Shown here one piece after another: positions 6,956 to 14,047 of a stretch of DNA of 14,594 bases. The stretch is taken from the NCBI GenBank assembly GCA_005884155.1, contig VAXD01000004.1:1-14594 (forward strand), written 5' to 3'. The translations under genes and the position numbers were made by a program. Position 1 is the first letter of the stretch; the number at the start of each line of letters is the position of its first letter. The notes below the pieces were generated by a model. That model made no database searches. It saw nothing but the letters and a program-made list of their open reading frames with translations, and was not told the DNA's origin. This stretch comes from Actinomycetota bacterium (GTDB lineage Bacteria; Actinomycetota; Thermoleophilia; Gaiellales; Gaiellaceae).

Positions 6956-7729
6956 TTGGTTCCACGTTGTCTGACGATTGCGGGCTCGGACTCCGGCGGC
7001 GGCGCCGGGATCCAGGCCGACCTGAAGGCCTTCGCGGCGGCCGGCTGTTACGGGATGAGTGCGATCGTCGCGCTGACCGCGCAGAACACGACCGGCGTCA
7101 CGGCCGTCCACGAGCTGCCGCCCGAGTTCGTGCGCGCCGAGCTCGAGGCTGTCTTCGACGACATCGGCGTGGACGCGGCGAAGACCGGGATGCTCTTCTC
7201 GGCGGAGCTGATCGCGACGGTCGCGGAGTTCCTCTCCGGGCACCCGCTCCCGTTGGTCGTCGATCCCGTCATGGTCGCCAGCTCGGGTGCGCGGCTGCTG
7301 CGCGAGGACGCGGTCGAGACGCTGGTCACCCGGCTCTTCCCGCTCGCGACGGTGGTGACGCCGAACGTTCCCGAGGCGGAGGCGCTCGTGGGGAAGGGTC
7401 CTGCTCGAGAACTCGCGGAGCGCTTGCACGACCTCGGCGCGCCGGCGGTGATCGTTACCGGCGGACATGCAAGGGAGGCTGTCGACCACCTGTTCGACGG
7501 CGAGCGGCACGTCGAGATTCCGGTCGAGCGGCACCAGGTCGCCGCGACGCACGGCGCCGGCTGCACGCACTCGGCGACGCTCGCGGCCCTGCTGGCTCGC
7601 GGCGAGAGCCTCGAGGACGCGGCGCGTGGCGCGGCGGCTGCGGCTTCGGGCGCCGTGGCACAGGGCCTCGTCGAGCTCGGGGCGGGCGAGGGCCCGGTCG
7701 ACGTGATCGGGCTGCGAGGGGCAGCGTGA
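6956..7729 (+). CDS. thiD: hydroxymethylpyrimidine / phosphomethylpyrimidine kinase
   Basis: ThiD phosphorylates HMP to HMP-P and then HMP-PP, the pyrimidine half of thiamine. The protein (257 residues) opens VPRCLTIAGSDSGGGAGIQA and carries the ribokinase-fold marks DPVMVASSGARLL, VVTPNVPEAEALVG, VIVTGGHA and the anion-hole/Cys loop THGAGCTHSATLAALLARG (more often G-T-G-C). The start is TTG 6956. Although the frame is open back to 6890, that stretch is the riboswitch, and the family begins at this point. AGGGAG at 6946-6951 serves as the ribosome-binding site. The gene ends in a GTGA overlap with thiM. Confidence 0.95.
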   Translation: MVPRCLTIAGSDSGGGAGIQADLKAFAAAGCYGMSAIVALTAQNTTGVTAVHELPPEFVRAELEAVFDDIGVDAAKTGMLFSAELIATVAEFLSGHPLPLVVDPVMVASSGARLLREDAVETLVTRLFPLATVVTPNVPEAEALVGKGPARELAERLHDLGAPAVIVTGGHAREAVDHLFDGERHVEIPVERHQVAATHGAGCTHSATLAALLARGESLEDAARGAAAAASGAVAQGLVELGAGEGPVDVIGLRGAA

Positions 7730-8511
7730 CCGCCGGCCGCGACTTGCGCGCGATCCGCCAGCGCAAGCCGCTCGTCCACCAGATCACGAACTACGTGGTC
7801 ATGAACGAGACCGCCAACGCGACGCTCGCGCTCGGCGCGCTGCCGGTGATGGCGCACGCCGTCCAGGAGGTCGAGGAGATGGCCACGGCTGCCTCCGCCC
7901 TCGTGCTCAACATCGGCACGCTCTCGGACGACTGGGTCGAGGCGATGCTGCTCGCCGGCCGTGCCGCGAACCGGAACCGCGTGCCCGTCGTGCTCGACCC
8001 GGTCGGCGCAGGCGCTACGAGGTACCGCACCGAGACCTCGCGACGCCTGCTCGCCGAGCTCGACATCGCCGTCCTGCGCGGCAACTCTGCCGAGATGGCC
8101 ACGCTGGCCGGCCGGGCAGCGGAGATCCGCGGGGTCGAGGCCGTCGGCGGCGCGGGCGGCCCGGAGCTGGCGCGGGACGCGGCGCGCGCGCTGGGCTGTG
8201 TCGCCGCTGTCACCGGCCCGGTCGACCAAGTCTCCGACGGCGAGCGCACGGTCTCCGTCGCGAACGGGCACGTGCTGCTCGGCACGGTCACCGGGACGGG
8301 TTGCATGTCGACGGCGATCACGGGCTGCTTCCTCGCGGTAAGGCCCGAGAACCCGCTCGAGGCCGCCGCCGAGGCGCTGGTCGCGTTCGGCGTGGCCGGC
8401 GAGGACGCGGCGAAGGGCGCCAAGGGCCCGGGCAGCTTCCACGTTGCGCTCTACGACGCGCTTGCCGCGCTCGACCCGGAGAAGCTCGACAAGAGAGCCA
8501 AGCTCGAGTGA
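7726..8511 (+). CDS. thiM: hydroxyethylthiazole kinase
   Basis: ThiM phosphorylates 4-methyl-5-hydroxyethylthiazole, the salvage route to the thiazole half of thiamine. At 261 residues it is family-sized. Marks include LVHQITNYVVMNETANATLA near the N-terminus, GALPVMAHAVQEVEEM, VLDPVGAGATRYRT, GNSAEMATLAG (usually GNASE) and GTVTGTGCMSTAITGCFLAV with the catalytic Cys. The GTG start overlaps the thiD stop (GTGA) and its own stop overlaps the thiE start (GTGA), so translation of the three genes is coupled. Its presence, with no thiC or thiG in the window, suggests this operon is geared to salvage and final assembly. Confidence 0.96.
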   Translation: MTAGRDLRAIRQRKPLVHQITNYVVMNETANATLALGALPVMAHAVQEVEEMATAASALVLNIGTLSDDWVEAMLLAGRAANRNRVPVVLDPVGAGATRYRTETSRRLLAELDIAVLRGNSAEMATLAGRAAEIRGVEAVGGAGGPELARDAARALGCVAAVTGPVDQVSDGERTVSVANGHVLLGTVTGTGCMSTAITGCFLAVRPENPLEAAAEALVAFGVAGEDAAKGAKGPGSFHVALYDALAALDPEKLDKRAKLE

Positions 8512-9059
8512 GGCTGCACGTGCTCGTGGAGGACGTCGAGACGGCCCGAGCGGCTGTGGCGGGCGGCGCGACCGTGGTCCAGCTCCGCCGGAAGGGAGCC
8601 AGCACGGACGAGCTCGTGGAAGCCGCACGCCCGTTTCGCGAGCTCGGCGCAACCTTCGTCGTGAACGACGACATCGACGCAGCGCTCCTGGTCGAGGCGG
8701 ACGGCGTCCACCTGGGCCGTGACGACGAGGGAGCCGAACGCGCGCGAAAGGCCGGGATCTTGCTGGGCCTCTCGGCCTCGTCTGTCGAGGAGGCACGCGA
8801 CGCCGAGCGCCGCGGGGCCGATTACATCGGGGCCGGGCCGGTTTGGGTGACGCCCTCCAAGGCCGATGCCGACCCGCCGATCGGGCTGGGCGGTCTGCGC
8901 GAGATCTGCGCTGCGGTCGACGGCCCGGTGGTCGCGATCGGCGGCGTGGACGCGACCAATGCGGCCGACTGCATCCGCGCGGGCGCGGCCGGTGTCGCGG
9001 TCATCCGCGCGGCGAGAGACGCGGCGGCGCTGCGGGCGGCGATCGATGCGGCTCTCTGA
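8508..9059 (+). CDS. thiE: thiamine-phosphate synthase
   Basis: ThiE joins HMP-PP and thiazole phosphate to give thiamine phosphate. The 183-residue TIM-barrel protein has VVQLRRKGAS (QLRxK, residues ~24-32), VVNDDIDAAL, ADGVHLGRDDEG (~64-75), GADYIGAGPVWVTPSKADA (~103-121, the phosphate-binding GxGP and TxTK-like loop, here TPSK) and PVVAIGGVDATNA. It is somewhat shorter than the usual 200-220 residues, because the N-terminus starts directly at the first strand (MRLHVLVED). GTG 8508 overlaps the thiM stop. The 3' end overlaps thiL by 14 bases. Confidence 0.95.
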   Translation: MRLHVLVEDVETARAAVAGGATVVQLRRKGASTDELVEAARPFRELGATFVVNDDIDAALLVEADGVHLGRDDEGAERARKAGILLGLSASSVEEARDAERRGADYIGAGPVWVTPSKADADPPIGLGGLREICAAVDGPVVAIGGVDATNAADCIRAGAAGVAVIRAARDAAALRAAIDAAL

Positions 9060-9885
9060 GCTCGGCGAGCCCGGCCTGCTCGCGGAGCTCGAGCGCCGCG
9101 GCCTCGCGCGAGGAATCGAGCACGACGCGGCGAGCCTCGCCGACGGTGTCGTCGTCACCCAGGACGCGCTCGTCGAGGGCGTCCACTTCCGGCTCGACTG
9201 GACGACGTGGCGCGAGCTCGGCTTCAAGGCCGCGGCGGTCAACCTCAGCGACCTCGCAGCCTCGGGCGCCGAGCCTGAAGCGCTGCTCGTGACCCTGGGA
9301 GCGCCCGCCGAGACCGAGCTCGACGACCTGCTGGAGCTCTACGCCGGCATGAACGAGCCCGGCGTCCCCGTCGTGGGCGGCGACACGACCCGGGCGGACA
9401 CGATCTTCCTCGCCGTCACCGCGATCGGCCGCTCGGAGCGCGTCCCCGGCCGAGCGGGCGCGCGGCCCGGCGAGCTGCTCGTCGTCACGGGCCCGCTGGG
9501 AGCCGCCGGCGCAGCCTTCCGCGAGGAGCGCCACGCCCGCCCGCCGCTCCGGCTCCAGGAGGGCCGCCGCCTCGCGCTGGTTGCCGGTGCCCTGACCGAC
9601 ATCTCCGACGGCCTCGCGGTCGACGCCGCGCACATCGCCGAGCGCTCGGGCTGCAGGCTCGAGATCGACCTCGAGCGCGTCCCGCTTGCCGACGGCGCGA
9701 CGGTCAGGGACCTCGGCTTCGGCGAGGACTACGAGCTGCTCGCCGCGACGCCGGACCCGCTCGGCTTCTCTGTGATCGGCCGCTGCGACGAGGGCAGCGG
9801 CGTCGAAATCCACCTGCGCGGAAATCGAGTAGCTCTTACGGGTTGGGACCATTTCGGCGGGCGGGGAGCCGGCGACTTGCACTGA
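9046..9885 (+). CDS. thiL: thiamine-monophosphate kinase
   Basis: ThiL phosphorylates thiamine phosphate to TPP, the ligand of the upstream riboswitch. The protein is 279 residues. Marks are TQDALVEGVHF (~38-48), KAAAVNLSDLAASGAEP (~61-77), VVGGDTTRAD (~109-118), LTDISDGLAVDAAHIAERSG and GFGEDYELL, ending near GWDHFGG. The usual N-terminal metal-binding GDDAA is replaced by IEHDAAS: the first Asp of the pair is His26, while Asp27 remains. ATG 9046 lies inside thiE, and the frame ends at TGA 9883-9885. This closes the thi cluster: with ThiD, ThiM and ThiE it covers salvage through to the active cofactor. Confidence 0.94.
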   Translation: MRLSELGEPGLLAELERRGLARGIEHDAASLADGVVVTQDALVEGVHFRLDWTTWRELGFKAAAVNLSDLAASGAEPEALLVTLGAPAETELDDLLELYAGMNEPGVPVVGGDTTRADTIFLAVTAIGRSERVPGRAGARPGELLVVTGPLGAAGAAFREERHARPPLRLQEGRRLALVAGALTDISDGLAVDAAHIAERSGCRLEIDLERVPLADGATVRDLGFGEDYELLAATPDPLGFSVIGRCDEGSGVEIHLRGNRVALTGWDHFGGRGAGDLH

Positions 9886-9913
9886 GAAGCGCAAGTCGTG
9901 AGGCTACGCAGAC

Positions 9914-10948
9914 GTGCTTCTGTTCATAGCGCGACGGCTCGTCTGGGCGGGCGTGCTCGCCGTCGTGATCACGCTCGTCACCTTCGTGATCTTCTTCATG
10001 GTGCCCAACAACGGCGCCACGCTCAGGGTCGGCCGCGGCTCGCTGGCGCGGAGCTTGCAGACGCAGTTCAGCCTTCAGGGCTCGCTGCCGGAGCAGTACG
10101 CGAAGTTCGTCGGCCACCTCCTGAACGGCGACTTCGGCCGCTCGACCCGCACGCGCGACCAGGCGAGCGACGTGATCAGGAACGCGCTCCCCGTGACCGC
10201 CTCGCTCATCATCGGTGGGACGCTCATGTTCCTGCTGATTGCGATCCCGATCGGGATCCTGAGCGCGCTTCGGCCGCGTTCGCGGTTAGACAAAGCATCG
10301 ATGGTCTTCGTCCTGATCGGGGTCTCCGTGCACCCGGTCTGGCTCGCGTTTGTGTTCTCGTACGTCTTCGGAGCGAAGCTCCACTGGTTCCCGGTCGGCG
10401 ACTACTGCAACTTCTTCGCCGACCCGCACGACCACTGCGGCGGGGCCGTCGACTGGGCGCGGCACATGATGCTGCCCTGGCTCACCTACGCCTTCCTCTT
10501 CGCGGCGCTCTATGCGCGGATGCTGCGCGCCTCGATCATCGAGCTGCTCGACGACGACTTCGTTCGCACGGCCTATGCGAAGGGCGCCGGCAGCGCACGT
10601 GTGATCCGCAAGCACGTCCTGCCGAACGCGGTCCTGCCGATGGTCGCAATGCTCGGGATGGACATCGGCGTTGCCTTCGCGGGCTCGCTTTTCATCGAGT
10701 CCGCCTACGGTTTGCCGGGGATCGGGCAGCTGCTCTACGCGTCCGCGACGGCGAGCGACCTGCCAGTCGTGATGGGCGTGATGATCGTCGTCAGCATCGC
10801 CGTCGCGTTCTGCACGGTCTTCGCCGACGTGGTCGCCTGCATTCTCGACCCACGCACAAACCTGCGCAGCTCGCGCGATCGGAGCGCGGAGAGGATGCTC
10901 CGGAAGAAGCGCGTCGGCGTGCCGGCGCGAGCGACCCCTACGACGTGA
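9914..10948 (+). CDS. OppB/DppB-type ABC transporter permease, without partners
   Basis: This 344-residue inner-membrane permease of the peptide/nickel importer class has a first membrane segment (~8-30, LVWAGVLAVVITLVTFVIFF). It has the periplasmic region with NGDFGRSTRTRDQ, several further membrane spans (for example SLIIGGTLMFLLIAIPIGIL) and the ATPase-contacting EAA loop DFVRTAYAKGAGSARVIRKH, followed by LPNAVLPMVAML. About 30 basic residues extend past the usual end at LDPR. OppB permeases normally work with an OppC permease, two ATPases and a binding protein, none of which is in the window. It begins 28 bases after thiL on the same strand and may belong to the same transcript. Start GTG 9914 has only a distant GAGG upstream. 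Confidence 0.9.
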   Translation: MLLFIARRLVWAGVLAVVITLVTFVIFFMVPNNGATLRVGRGSLARSLQTQFSLQGSLPEQYAKFVGHLLNGDFGRSTRTRDQASDVIRNALPVTASLIIGGTLMFLLIAIPIGILSALRPRSRLDKASMVFVLIGVSVHPVWLAFVFSYVFGAKLHWFPVGDYCNFFADPHDHCGGAVDWARHMMLPWLTYAFLFAALYARMLRASIIELLDDDFVRTAYAKGAGSARVIRKHVLPNAVLPMVAMLGMDIGVAFAGSLFIESAYGLPGIGQLLYASATASDLPVVMGVMIVVSIAVAFCTVFADVVACILDPRTNLRSSRDRSAERMLRKKRVGVPARATPTT

Positions 10949-11258
10949 GGTAAGCCGCCCAGGCCTGCTCGAAGTGCGAGCGGGGGCGGGCGCCGATCAC
11001 CGTCTCGCGCGGCTCGCCGCCGTCGAACAGGATCGCGGTCGGGATCGAGAGCACGTCGTAGCGCGCTGCGGTCTCGAGGTTCTGGTCGATGTCGAGCTTG
11101 CCGAACTTGACCCGCTGGCCGTGCTCTTGCTCCAGCTCCCGGAAGATTGGCTCTACGGCGCGGCAGGGGCCGCACCACGGCGCCCAGAAGTCGACCACGA
11201 CCGGACCGTCGGCCTCCAGCACCTCCTGCGCGAAGTTCGCGTCCGTCAGCTCCTGCAT
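10938..11258 (-). CDS. trxA: thioredoxin
   Basis: This 106-residue thioredoxin has the redox site FWAPWCGPCRAVEPIFREL (WCGPC at ~28-32) and the cis-proline loop YDVLSIPTAILFDGGEP. It is cytoplasmic, with no signal peptide, and would serve as a general disulfide reductase. ATG 11258 gives MQELTDANFAQEVL, the normal family opening. It lies 11 bases downstream of the mannosyltransferase-like gene and is probably co-transcribed with it. Its 3' end overlaps the convergent permease by 11 bases, leaving no room for a separate terminator. Confidence 0.95.
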   Translation of the reverse strand: MQELTDANFAQEVLEADGPVVVDFWAPWCGPCRAVEPIFRELEQEHGQRVKFGKLDIDQNLETAARYDVLSIPTAILFDGGEPRETVIGARPRSHFEQAWAAYLTS

Positions 11259-11269
11259 CGGGGTCGATG

Positions 11270-11977
11270 CTACAGCCGGCCCAGCAGGGCCCGGAGCCGG
11301 AGCGCCGGCACCTTCCAGATCGCCTCGAGCACGATCGCCCGGCTCATCTTCGAATGACCTTCCTGGCGGTCGACGAACCGGATCGGCACCTCGGCGACGC
11401 TGAAGCCCTTGCGGAGTGCCCGGTAGGTCGTCTCGATCTGGAAGGCATAGCCCTTGGAGTCGATCGCCTGGAGGTCGATCGTCTCGAGCACGGCGCGGCG
11501 ATAGCACTTGAAGCCGCCGGTCAGGTCGTGCACTCGCACACCGAGCAGGAGCCGCGCGTAAAGCGAGCCCCCGGCCGAGACGAAGCGGCGGACAAGGCCC
11601 CAGTTCTCGACGGAGCCGCCGCTGACGTACCGCGAGCCGAGCACGAGGTCGGCGCCGGCCGCCGCCTCGATCAGGCGCGGAACGTCGCCCGGGTTGTGCG
11701 AGAAATCGCAGTCCATCTCGAGGATGAGCTCCGCCCCGTCCGCGAGCGCGCGCTGGAACCCGGCGAGGTACGCGGGCCCGAGCCCTTCCTTTCGCGGCCG
11801 GTGGAGGACCGACACATAGTCGTGCTCCCCGGCCAGCCGGTCGGCGAGCTCGCCGGTCCCGTCGGGCGAGTTGTCGTCGATCACGAGCACCGACACGTCT
11901 CTCTCGCCGAGCGCGCGCACCATCGGCTCGAGGTTCTCGCGCTCGTTGTAGGTGGGAAGGCAGACAGTCGCGCGCAC
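11270..11977 (-). CDS. polyprenol-phosphate mannosyltransferase-like GT2 glycosyltransferase
   Basis: This 235-residue GT-A fold enzyme resembles Dpm1/Ppm1, which moves mannose from GDP-mannose to a polyprenol phosphate at the cytoplasmic face of the membrane. Marks are VCLPTYNERENLEPMV (~5-20), VLVIDDNSPDGTGELAD (~30-46), the metal-binding DXD as EMDCDFSHNP (Asp89-Cys90-Asp91), DLVLGSRYVSGGSVENWG and LTGGFKCYRR. Later, KGYAFQIETTYRALRKGFSV and EVPIRFVDRQEGHSKMS are typical of this branch. There is no C-terminal membrane domain, as in single-domain bacterial forms. Start GTG 11977 has no clear Shine-Dalgarno and may be translated from a leaderless mRNA (see the shared -10 element). Confidence 0.9.
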   Translation of the reverse strand: MRATVCLPTYNERENLEPMVRALGERDVSVLVIDDNSPDGTGELADRLAGEHDYVSVLHRPRKEGLGPAYLAGFQRALADGAELILEMDCDFSHNPGDVPRLIEAAAGADLVLGSRYVSGGSVENWGLVRRFVSAGGSLYARLLLGVRVHDLTGGFKCYRRAVLETIDLQAIDSKGYAFQIETTYRALRKGFSVAEVPIRFVDRQEGHSKMSRAIVLEAIWKVPALRLRALLGRL

Positions 11978-11989
11978 GTCCGTATCATC
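11961..11989. promoter_or_regulatory. candidate symmetric bidirectional promoter for polX and the GT2 gene
   Basis: Only 15 bases separate the outermost GTG codons of the divergent genes (11977 and 11993). The plus strand has TATCAT (11983-11988), with a CAGACA -35-like hexamer (11961-11966) 16 bases before it. A start at the second GTG (11996) would be seven bases past the -10. On the minus strand the same bases read GATGAT (11989-11984), with six bases before GTG 11977. Both mRNAs would be leaderless. No ribosome-binding site is visible on either side, which agrees. Confidence 0.4.
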
Positions 11990-11992
11990 GCC

Positions 11993-13711
11993 GTGGTGGC
12001 GACGACGCTCCCGCGCAACGCGGATGTGGCAGAGCAGCTCGAGCTCCTGGCCGACCTGCTCGAGATCGAGGGTGAGGCAGCCTTCCGGGTGCTCGCGTAC
12101 CGCCGCGCGGCCACGCGGGTGCGCGACACCGGCGGGCCGGTGGCCCAGCTTGCGCTCGACGGTGAGGCGAAGAAGCTGCCCGGAATCGGCGCGACGATCG
12201 AGGAGAAGATCGTCCAGATCGTCAACACGGGCGAGATCGAGGCGCTCTCGCGCCGACGCAAGAAGATCCCGCCCGAGGTGGTCGACTTCCTGCAGATCCC
12301 AGGGTTGGGGCCGAAAACGGTGCGGAAGATCTGGCAGGAGCTCGGGGTCACGACGCTCGCCGAGCTGAAGGACGCGGCCCGGTCGCAGCGGCTGCGGACG
12401 CTGCCGGGGCTCGGCGCGAGGCTCGAGGAGAACGTGCTCAAGTCGGTCGGGCGCAAGAAGAAGGCGACGGGCCCACCGCGAACGCTGCTCGGGCGCGCGC
12501 TCCCCGCGCTGCTCGCGGTCGTCGAGGTGCTGCGCGAGCATCCGGCCGCCGACCGCGTCTCCGAAGCCGGCAGCGCGCGGCGGCGCAAGGAGACGGTCCG
12601 CGACCTGGACATCATTGCGACCGCGAACGATCCCAAGGCGCTGATCGACTACTTCACGAAACTGACCTGGGTCTCGGAGGTCGCGGCCAAGGGCCCGACC
12701 AAGGCGACGGTGGTCTCGCACGAGGGCTTCCGCTTCGACCTGCGGGTCGTGCCGCCCGAGTGCTACGGCAACCTGCTGCAGCACTTCACCGGCTCGAAGG
12801 ACCACAACGTCGCCCTACGCGAGGACGCTGTGCGCCGCGGGCTTTCGGTCTCCGAGTACGGCGTCACCGACGTCGAGAGTGGCGAAGTGATCACCGCTGC
12901 CGACGAGGAGCAGGTCTACGAGCGGCTCGGCTACGCGTACATCCCGCCGGAGCTGCGTGAGAACGCGGGCGAGCTCGAGGCAGCGCGGAGGGGCGAGCTG
13001 CCGGTGCTCGTCGAGCCGGGACAGTTGCGCGGCGACCTGCATACGCACTCGCACTGGTCGGCGGACGGCAAGAACACGCTCACCGAGATGGTCGCGGCCG
13101 CGAAGGAGCGCGGCTACGCCTACTACGCGATCACCGACCACTCGCACTACCTGCGCGAGGGCCGCATGGAGGAGCAGGCCAAGGAGATCGACAAGCTCGC
13201 CAAGAAGGTCGCGCCGCTCAAGCTTTTGAAAGGCGTCGAGGTGAACGTCAAGGCCGACGGAACGCTCGACGTGGCCGACGAGCTACTCGCCGGGCGCGAC
13301 TGGGTGGTCGCGTCGATCCACACGGCCTTCGACCGCTCGCCGACCGAGCGCATCCTCGCGACCATGGAGAACCCGCACGTGCACGTGATCGGACACCTGA
13401 CCGGCCGCAAGCTGAACAGGCGCGAGCCGATGGAGATCGACCTCGAGCGCGTGGTCGAGAAGGCTCTCGAGACCGGCACGTTTCTCGAGATCAACTCGCA
13501 GCCGGACCGGCTCGACCTTCGGGACGTCGACGCGCGACTGGCGGGCGAGGCGGGCGTGAAGATCGTGGTCTCGAGCGACGCGCACCAGGTTGCGGCGCTC
13601 GACTACGTCGACTTCGGGGTCGCGCAGGCCCGGAGGGCGTGGCTCACAGCCGAGCAAATCGCGAACACACACACGTGGGCCCAGCTGAAGAAGCTGATGA
13701 AGAAGGGCTAA
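11993..13711 (+). CDS. polX: family X DNA polymerase with PHP domain
   Basis: This 572-residue bacterial PolX is a gap-filling repair polymerase with a PHP phosphoesterase domain that can give 3'-5' exonuclease and end-processing activity. The N-terminal 8-kDa part has three helix-hairpin-helix loops: LPGIGATIEEKI (~62), IPGLGPKTVRKI (~102) and LPGLGARLEENV (~137). The polymerase palm has GSARRRKETVRDLDII, with metal-binding Asp204 and Asp206 and the third Asp in FRFDLRV (~249). The PHP domain has GDLHTHSHWSADG (His350, His352), AITDHSHY, GVEVNVKADG, ASIHTAFDRS, HVIGHLTGRKL and IVVSSDAHQ, so its metal ligands look complete. The start is one of the tandem GTGs at 11993 or 11996. The open frame continues upstream to 11147, but only as antisense of the GT2 gene. 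Confidence 0.94.
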   Translation: MVATTLPRNADVAEQLELLADLLEIEGEAAFRVLAYRRAATRVRDTGGPVAQLALDGEAKKLPGIGATIEEKIVQIVNTGEIEALSRRRKKIPPEVVDFLQIPGLGPKTVRKIWQELGVTTLAELKDAARSQRLRTLPGLGARLEENVLKSVGRKKKATGPPRTLLGRALPALLAVVEVLREHPAADRVSEAGSARRRKETVRDLDIIATANDPKALIDYFTKLTWVSEVAAKGPTKATVVSHEGFRFDLRVVPPECYGNLLQHFTGSKDHNVALREDAVRRGLSVSEYGVTDVESGEVITAADEEQVYERLGYAYIPPELRENAGELEAARRGELPVLVEPGQLRGDLHTHSHWSADGKNTLTEMVAAAKERGYAYYAITDHSHYLREGRMEEQAKEIDKLAKKVAPLKLLKGVEVNVKADGTLDVADELLAGRDWVVASIHTAFDRSPTERILATMENPHVHVIGHLTGRKLNRREPMEIDLERVVEKALETGTFLEINSQPDRLDLRDVDARLAGEAGVKIVVSSDAHQVAALDYVDFGVAQARRAWLTAEQIANTHTWAQLKKLMKKG

Positions 13712-13726
13712 GGGAAAGGGAGGACG

Positions 13727-14047
13727 ATGCTGATCACGACTGCGAACGACCTGCCCGGCTACGAGATCACCGAGACGCTCGGGGAGGTGTTCGGCCTCAC
13801 CGTGCGCTCGCGCAACATCGGCTCGCAGCTCGGCGCTGGCCTCAAGTCGATCATGGGCGGCGAGCTGAAGGGCATGACGAAAGCGCTCGTGGACAGCCGC
13901 CAGCAGGTGATCGACCGGATGGTTCAGGAGGCCGAGGAGCAGGGCGGCGAGGCGATCGTCGCGATGCGCTTCGACACCTCGGAGATGGGCTCCAACTGGA
14001 CCGAGATCTGCGCCTACGGGACGGCCGTCAAGATCCGCAAGTCCTAG
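13727..14047 (+). CDS. YbjQ / UPF0145 family protein
   Basis: This 106-residue protein of the YbjQ (UPF0145, 'heavy-metal-binding domain') family forms oligomeric rings in known structures; its function is unsettled. Signature stretches are LPGYEITETLGEVFGLTVRS, RNIGSQLGAGLKSIMGGELK and EEQGGEAIVAMRFDTSEMG, followed by YGTAVKI. The ribosome-binding site GGGAGG lies just before ATG 13727, and the gene begins 15 bases after the polX stop, so the two are likely one transcript. It is immediately followed by the HAD gene with no spacing. Confidence 0.9.
   Translation: MLITTANDLPGYEITETLGEVFGLTVRSRNIGSQLGAGLKSIMGGELKGMTKALVDSRQQVIDRMVQEAEEQGGEAIVAMRFDTSEMGSNWTEICAYGTAVKIRKS

Noticed and set aside
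7048..8796. Long open frame on the minus strand opposite thiD-thiM-thiE
   Set aside because: It is an antisense shadow caused by high GC: Arg/Pro/Ala-rich text with no domain, while the plus strand encodes three clear thiamine enzymes.
11147..11992. Upstream extension of the polX frame
   Set aside because: It is antisense to the GT2 gene and trxA and has no PolX homology. The family N-terminus begins at the tandem GTGs.
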